Assembly (NCBI GenBank): GCA_014305015.1
Contig: JACRUB010000043.1
Span: forward strand, 1 to 19,653
DNA length: 19,653 nt
From: Vulcanimicrobiota bacterium
GTDB taxonomy: Bacteria > Vulcanimicrobiota > Vulcanimicrobiia > Vulcanimicrobiales > Vulcanimicrobiaceae
Direction: 5' to 3'
Shown: piece by piece, positions 15,456 through 19,653 of the stretch
Numbering within the stretch: the first letter of the stretch is position 1
Layout of the letters: every line of letters starts with the position of its first letter
Program-made: the position numbers and the translations under genes
The notes under the pieces: generated by a model
Database searches by the model: none
What the model was told of the DNA's origin: nothing
What the model saw: the letters and a program-made list of their open reading frames with translations, nothing else

Positions 15456-18290
15456 TTATGGCATCTTTACCGTAAGGAACAACTGGAATTGCATGGGCGT
15501 TTGCGAGTAGTTCTGGTAGCCGGTTTGGCCGGCAGCAAGCCCCGAGGAGCCGGCTCCCAGAGGCCAGAACGGGCCGCATCCCGGGCCAAGCGCTGGGGTG
15601 CTACCCAGCTGGTTGGCAGTGCACGGAACGACGTCGTTGACGTTATTCGTTAAGTTCGTTCCTTGCACGCCGAGAATGAGATTCGGGTAGGCTTTTGGAT
15701 GCCAGACCAATGTTGTGTTGAGCACGAAGTATCCGGATGACGTTCGTTCGGGCTGGAGCCAGATCGGCGTATACAGGGTGGAACTCGTGCTACCGCAGCT
15801 GATGTTGCCCATCGTTTTTGTGTAGCAGACGCCCGTGTTGTAATACGAGGGTCCCTGGTAATACAAGAACGGCAAAATGCTGAAGTTGTTCAGGTGAAGA
15901 TCTGCGGTTAAGGTTCCGCTAATGAGCGGATTGCTGCTGTTACGAACCAGGGGCGCGATTGAGGGCAGCGAGGCGCTTGCATACGATCCTGTTAGCGCAC
16001 TGGTCATGTTCGTCCAGAAATTGTCGTACGTACCCGACAACCACCAGGACGTTCCGACCGCATGGTGATCGAGATGACTGAGGCCAAGCTCTAAGCCGAA
16101 TGCCCTGCGAATGCCGCCGTTTGCGATTTGCGTCGGACCATAGGTCGCCTTCCCGGTTACCGGGTCGATGGAGGTGACCGGCTTGTATTGGTATTCGATG
16201 TTCGACGAATTGTTATACCACGGTCCGAACTTGATCGATGTATTCGAATCGATCTGGTGTTCGAATGAAAGATCGGCGCTATGGATGAGCGTGGGGAGAG
16301 CGCTAAACGTGCCGCCGGGGTTAAAGATCGCCGAGCCTTGGCGGTATACGGCGCCTGTTCCTACGAAGGACGTCGAGTCGGTAAAAGACCCGCGCAAGAC
16401 GTTGTCAGGATTCATCGTATATGCGAACGCAAATGAGGGATTCCAAATGCCCGTGCTGTACGGTCCACCTGGGTAGTTGTAGTTCATGCGTTGATACCGC
16501 AGCCCCGGATTGAGCAGCAATTTGTTATGGCGCGAGCTGAGCGACGCATACGCTGCTAGAATGTGCGATGGATACGTTGAGATACTGTTGATGCCGGGCC
16601 ACGAACCATCGGGGTTAAAATAGAACGTGAAATACGACTGGTTTAGATTGGCGTCGGTCTCGTCGCTGATGCCGGCTTTGATGGTTGTGCTGGCACTGAT
16701 CGCGTTTGTGTAGTCGAGCGATCCGACGTACATCTCCGAGCGCCGGTTGCCTTCATAGCCCGTATTGAACCAGTTTTGTTGTTGCGCGCAAACACGCCCA
16801 CCGAGGCCCGGAAATTTCGAGTTCATGATCGGCGTGTTGGGCTGATATGGCAGCAACGGACACGTCGCGCTGACTTGGAAGTCCGGCGAATTTTCGATCG
16901 ATGGAATGTTCGCCTCGACGATCGGCTGATCGAAAACATACTCATTGTAGTTTTCGGCAAGTCGTAGTGCTAAGAACGAGTGATCGTTGATAATGTGATT
17001 CCACTGGATCTTGCCGAGACCAGAGTAATGGTGCCAAATATTTCCGCCACCGTTTTGTGTATTTGCGGTGCCGAAATACAATCCGATGGGGCACGCCGCA
17101 CCGTTCGGTGCTGTGCCGCCGACGTTTCCGGTCGGACTCACGACGGCACCCTTAACGCCTGCGTTTGGGTCGACGTGATTTCCGGGACACGGTATCGCCG
17201 TCAGTGGTACGGGCTCTCCCGGCGCGCGATTCATGAGATAGGAGAAGTTGAATTCCCCGACGCCGTTTTGTACGAGAAACTGGAAATCATTGTTGGGATT
17301 GGGTTTGTAGTGAAAGTTGCCGATGATGTCGGTTGTAAAAACCGTGCCGGGGCCGTTAGCTCCTTCCACAAGAAGTGCCGGATAGGTCAATCCGCTGGCG
17401 TAAGAGTTCAATGAGCCGGTTTTATCCAACGCGGCATACCAGGACCATTTACGGTTGGCGGTCGCCCCGGAATACTCGGCCGTCAAATCTTGAAGCCGGC
17501 CCGGAGTTGATGTTCCATACGACAGTATCGTGTACCCGGGATAGGTTCCCGTCTTCACAACGGTGTTAATGCTTCCGAGACCGCTGGCGGATTCCGAGGC
17601 GTCGAGTCCACCGGTTCGAACCTCGATGTTTCCCATGCCGACGTTCGATAAATTCGTTGTAAAGAAGCCGGTGATGCGGTCTTTAATCGGAATGCCGTCG
17701 AGTTCGTAGGCGATATCGGTAATGCTGCCGCCGTGGATGCGCGGCTGCGCGGGATATCCCGTCGATGTGACGCCGGGAACCGCTTGCACATATTGATACA
17801 GCGTTTTGTGTAAATCGTTTCCGCCCGAAATGGCATTAAGCTGTGCACCGCTGACGGAATACACGTCGGCGGTTTGGCCGGGCTGCACGAGATTGCCCGC
17901 CGAGCGTGATCTTACCGCGCCAATTTCCTTAAGGCTTTTGCTCAGGTGTTGATTTTCAGTCAGGGTTAGATCTTGCTGCACGGTAACGCCCGCAATCGTC
18001 GCCGGCTCATATCCTTGCACCTGATACGCGAGCACGTAAGTGTCAGGGATCATGCCTTGAATGACGTAAAAGCCCTGCGCGTTACTGACCGCGGAATAGT
18101 TTTGGCTCGGCGATGTTGCGCTTACTTTGACGTTTGCAACGGGGGAGCCGTTGCCGCCGTCCACGATCGTTCCCTGGACGGTGCCTGTTGTGCCGGCAAT
18201 TGCTGCATTCGGACACGCAAGAGAGAGACAGAACGCGATGATGATACTGACTACCACCAACCATCGCGCGCTTAGAGGCTGAAGTCGCAT
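15456..18290 (-). CDS. TonB-dependent receptor with N-terminal carboxypeptidase-regulatory-like domain
   Basis: A 944-residue outer-membrane receptor for energised uptake. The signal peptide (1-32) ends in NAAIA-G. A CarboxypepD_reg-like beta-sandwich (about 35-110) shows GTVQGTIVDGGNGSPVANVKV and AQGFYVIQGMIPDTYVL. The plug (about 120-250) contains LYQYVQAVPGVTSTGY, PRIHGGSITDIAYELDGIP and ASGLGSINTVVKTG. The remainder alternates aromatic and polar residues as in a 22-strand barrel, ending FQLFLTVKMP; the last residue is Pro rather than the usual aromatic. I found no TonB box I trust. The substrate cannot be told from sequence. AGGAG five to six bases before the ATG supports the start. It is separated from the upstream receptor by a terminator and followed by another hairpin, then by the barrel-protein/importer operon in the same direction. 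Confidence 0.93.
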   Translation of the reverse strand: MRLQPLSARWLVVVSIIIAFCLSLACPNAAIAGTTGTVQGTIVDGGNGSPVANVKVSATSPSQNYSAVSNAQGFYVIQGMIPDTYVLAYQVQGYEPATIAGVTVQQDLTLTENQHLSKSLKEIGAVRSRSAGNLVQPGQTADVYSVSGAQLNAISGGNDLHKTLYQYVQAVPGVTSTGYPAQPRIHGGSITDIAYELDGIPIKDRITGFFTTNLSNVGMGNIEVRTGGLDASESASGLGSINTVVKTGTYPGYTILSYGTSTPGRLQDLTAEYSGATANRKWSWYAALDKTGSLNSYASGLTYPALLVEGANGPGTVFTTDIIGNFHYKPNPNNDFQFLVQNGVGEFNFSYLMNRAPGEPVPLTAIPCPGNHVDPNAGVKGAVVSPTGNVGGTAPNGAACPIGLYFGTANTQNGGGNIWHHYSGLGKIQWNHIINDHSFLALRLAENYNEYVFDQPIVEANIPSIENSPDFQVSATCPLLPYQPNTPIMNSKFPGLGGRVCAQQQNWFNTGYEGNRRSEMYVGSLDYTNAISASTTIKAGISDETDANLNQSYFTFYFNPDGSWPGINSISTYPSHILAAYASLSSRHNKLLLNPGLRYQRMNYNYPGGPYSTGIWNPSFAFAYTMNPDNVLRGSFTDSTSFVGTGAVYRQGSAIFNPGGTFSALPTLIHSADLSFEHQIDSNTSIKFGPWYNNSSNIEYQYKPVTSIDPVTGKATYGPTQIANGGIRRAFGLELGLSHLDHHAVGTSWWLSGTYDNFWTNMTSALTGSYASASLPSIAPLVRNSSNPLISGTLTADLHLNNFSILPFLYYQGPSYYNTGVCYTKTMGNISCGSTSSTLYTPIWLQPERTSSGYFVLNTTLVWHPKAYPNLILGVQGTNLTNNVNDVVPCTANQLGSTPALGPGCGPFWPLGAGSSGLAAGQTGYQNYSQTPMQFQLFLTVKMP

Positions 18291-18295
18291 GTTTG

Positions 18296-18300
18296 CTCCT
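18296..18300 (-). promoter_or_regulatory. Shine-Dalgarno AGGAG of the complete TonB-dependent receptor
   Basis: The minus strand reads GAGGAGCAAACATG: AGGAG, five bases, then the start codon at 18290. Good spacing confirms that start. No convincing -35/-10 pair is visible in the short stretch between this site and the upstream terminator. Confidence 0.7.
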
Positions 18301-18338
18301 CATGGCAAGGGCACTGCTCTTCAAGCATCGCGCCCCGC

Positions 18339-18374
18339 AAAAAAAGAAAAGCGCCCGGCGGGGTCCCCCGCGCG
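18339..18374 (-). terminator. Rho-independent terminator after the partial TonB-dependent receptor
   Basis: The minus strand has a very GC-rich hairpin region (GCGCGGGGGACCCC then GCCGGGCGC, with GCGGGG/CCCCGC and outer GCGC/GCGC pairing), followed at once by TTTTCTTTTTTT. It lies about 55 bases after the stop at 18427 and about 50 bases before the next receptor's ATG. The remaining bases of this 136-base gap show nothing further that I can support apart from the ribosome site. Confidence 0.8.
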
Positions 18375-18426
18375 TTCGCTACGTCGTTAATGTACCTTTA
18401 ACGCGGCGAGGATTCCTTCGGACTAT

Positions 18427-19653
18427 TTACACGTGTGGCGCAGGCGTTGCCGCCGGTACTTTTTGTCGAAAAGGAACACGCCAGGTAACTGTCCACTGTC
18501 GCGGCGCGAGCGGCGTCGTTGAATATGCGAACGTGCCGCCGCCCACCACCGGAAGGGGATCGACGCCTTGGTAGGTCGTGAACAAACCGGCGTGGGTGCC
18601 GAAGATATTCGATTCAACAAGCGTCACCGTGCCGCCGAACGGTGGACGGAGAACGACGCCTGCGTTAAAGACCGTGTAAGCGGGCAGATTTTTTTGGTTA
18701 TTGATGTCGTTGAACTGCATTCCGGCGAGCCATTCAACGCGGGACTGCGGAATGATTCCGTCCACGATGAGGCCTGCAGTCCGCAGTGGCTTATGTGGCA
18801 GCTGCATGCCGGGGGAGTAAAAACTTCCGGGGAACTCGAGGCGCGGATCGATGGTCGAGAGATACGTGCTTCCGACTGCGTAGGTCGGAAACAGGGTGAT
18901 ATTTTTGCCAATGCGTACTTGGCCGGAAAGAGTGAACCCCTGATTGACCTGCCCGGCTCCGGACAGTGATTGCGTAACATAAACACCGGCCGGATTAAAT
19001 GGAATTGAGCCGCAGACCGTCGGCGAGGACCAAAATTGCTGCAAGCTGCTCAAGTAAGCGCTTAGGCCGTTCGGAAAGATCGCCGCGGGCTGCGCCGCTA
19101 TGGGAATCGAAGCACGAAAGGATTGTCCAAACGCATTTTGGCGGTAGAGCGAGAGCGTCCAATTTCCGGTTCGAAATTTGTGCCGCCACGAGAGATCGTA
19201 GTTCACGGAAGACTGCGGCACAGCCGAATCGTTTGGGCCGTCGACGAAGACCGAATGGTTAAAACAATCGTAATCGGCGTCGGGCGGATCGGTAATGCGC
19301 TGCGAACCCTGGTAGGTCGGTTGGGCGCTCCCGACCGCAATGCTTCCTTCGAACACATCGTTTTTGGCGGGAGTCCAATCCACGGTTTCGTTGAGAACGG
19401 CGGCGCTGCCCGCTCCGGTCGCCGTTGCAAAGCTGACGCGATGCGTTAACGAAAGTTTGTCATTCGCCTTGACTTTATCTTGAAAAGAGATGGTGCGGCT
19501 CGTCGTAACCGGCTGCTGGATGCTCACGGGCAGACCATTGTAAGTCTGAACGGTGCTTTGATGGTACGCCTGCACGTTGAATCCAAAACTCGCCGTGTGC
19601 CGTCGCGCCGTGATCGATCCGTAGGTCCCATAGTAGAACGCGCTGTAGCTTCC
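18427..19653 (-). CDS. TonB-dependent receptor, C-terminal barrel portion (5' end beyond the right edge)
   Basis: The frame is open from the window edge to the TAA at 18427, giving 408 visible residues. No signal peptide or plug is seen because the N-terminus lies off-window; the first in-window GTG (19575) is internal, since the frame continues upstream as beta-strand-like sequence (GSYSAFYYGTYGSI). The content is repeated amphipathic strands with loops (WTLSLYRQNAFGQSF, FTLSGQVRIGKNITLFPTYA, YTVFNAGVVLRPPFGGTVTLV), consistent with an outer-membrane barrel. The C-terminus RQWTVTWRVPF is followed by a short tail rich in Ala and Pro. Layout and ending resemble the next receptor (TPLAPRQWTVTWRVP against TPMQFQLFLTVKMP), so the two may be tandem paralogues. 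Assignment rests on barrel character and neighbourhood. Confidence 0.8.
   Translation of the reverse strand, partial: GSYSAFYYGTYGSITARRHTASFGFNVQAYHQSTVQTYNGLPVSIQQPVTTSRTISFQDKVKANDKLSLTHRVSFATATGAGSAAVLNETVDWTPAKNDVFEGSIAVGSAQPTYQGSQRITDPPDADYDCFNHSVFVDGPNDSAVPQSSVNYDLSWRHKFRTGNWTLSLYRQNAFGQSFRASIPIAAQPAAIFPNGLSAYLSSLQQFWSSPTVCGSIPFNPAGVYVTQSLSGAGQVNQGFTLSGQVRIGKNITLFPTYAVGSTYLSTIDPRLEFPGSFYSPGMQLPHKPLRTAGLIVDGIIPQSRVEWLAGMQFNDINNQKNLPAYTVFNAGVVLRPPFGGTVTLVESNIFGTHAGLFTTYQGVDPLPVVGGGTFAYSTTPLAPRQWTVTWRVPFRQKVPAATPAPHV

Noticed and set aside
1..19653. Insertion sequences, prophage genes, CRISPR repeats, tRNA genes
   Set aside because: I saw no transposase or integrase motifs, no regularly spaced repeats and no tRNA-like cloverleaf with a CCA end on either strand.

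Overview
The window looks like chromosomal DNA of a diderm (Gram-negative type) bacterium. It has two TonB-dependent outer-membrane receptors, a lipoprotein alpha-2-macroglobulin paired with penicillin-binding protein 1C, and a periplasmic-binding-protein ABC importer. The DNA is GC-rich and tightly packed, with many overlapping genes and GTG/TTG starts. No rRNA or marker gene fixes the taxon. Receptors with an N-terminal carboxypeptidase-regulatory-like domain, proline/serine-rich exported proteins and mixed gene content would fit a poorly cultured soil lineage such as Eremiobacterota or Acidobacteriota, but this is only a guess. I saw no tRNA, rRNA, CRISPR array, transposase or phage gene, and no gene-free stretch above 300 bases.

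Left block (1-6375), peptidoglycan and envelope defence: a very long minus-strand alpha-2-macroglobulin lipoprotein, whose C-terminus lies beyond the left edge, is divergent from pbpC. The two ATG codons share one CATG, so there is no intergenic space at all.

Middle block (6394-10537), stress and repair: msrA, msrB, cfa and a decayed HD-GYP gene form a compact minus-strand operon read right to left. It covers methionine sulfoxide repair, cyclopropane modification of membrane lipids and a broken cyclic-di-GMP-type phosphodiesterase. An AlkB-family oxidative demethylase gene diverges from msrA across a short intergenic region that carries a perfect inverted repeat.

Right block (10485-19653), uptake, all on the minus strand: the 3' part of one TonB-dependent receptor, a terminator, a complete second receptor, another terminator-like hairpin, then four tightly coupled genes. 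These four are an exported TIM-barrel protein resembling a divergent GH18-type glycosidase, two Dpp/Opp-type permeases and a family-5 substrate-binding protein. No ATPase gene is present. The layout suggests that large substrates cross the outer membrane, may be processed in the periplasm by the barrel protein, and are imported as peptide- or oligosaccharide-like fragments. This is inference from neighbourhood only.

The points most worth follow-up are the four-gene barrel-protein/importer operon without ATPases, the shared CATG start of the macroglobulin/pbpC pair, and the two lesions in the HD-GYP gene, one of which removes the second metal-binding motif of the catalytic domain.
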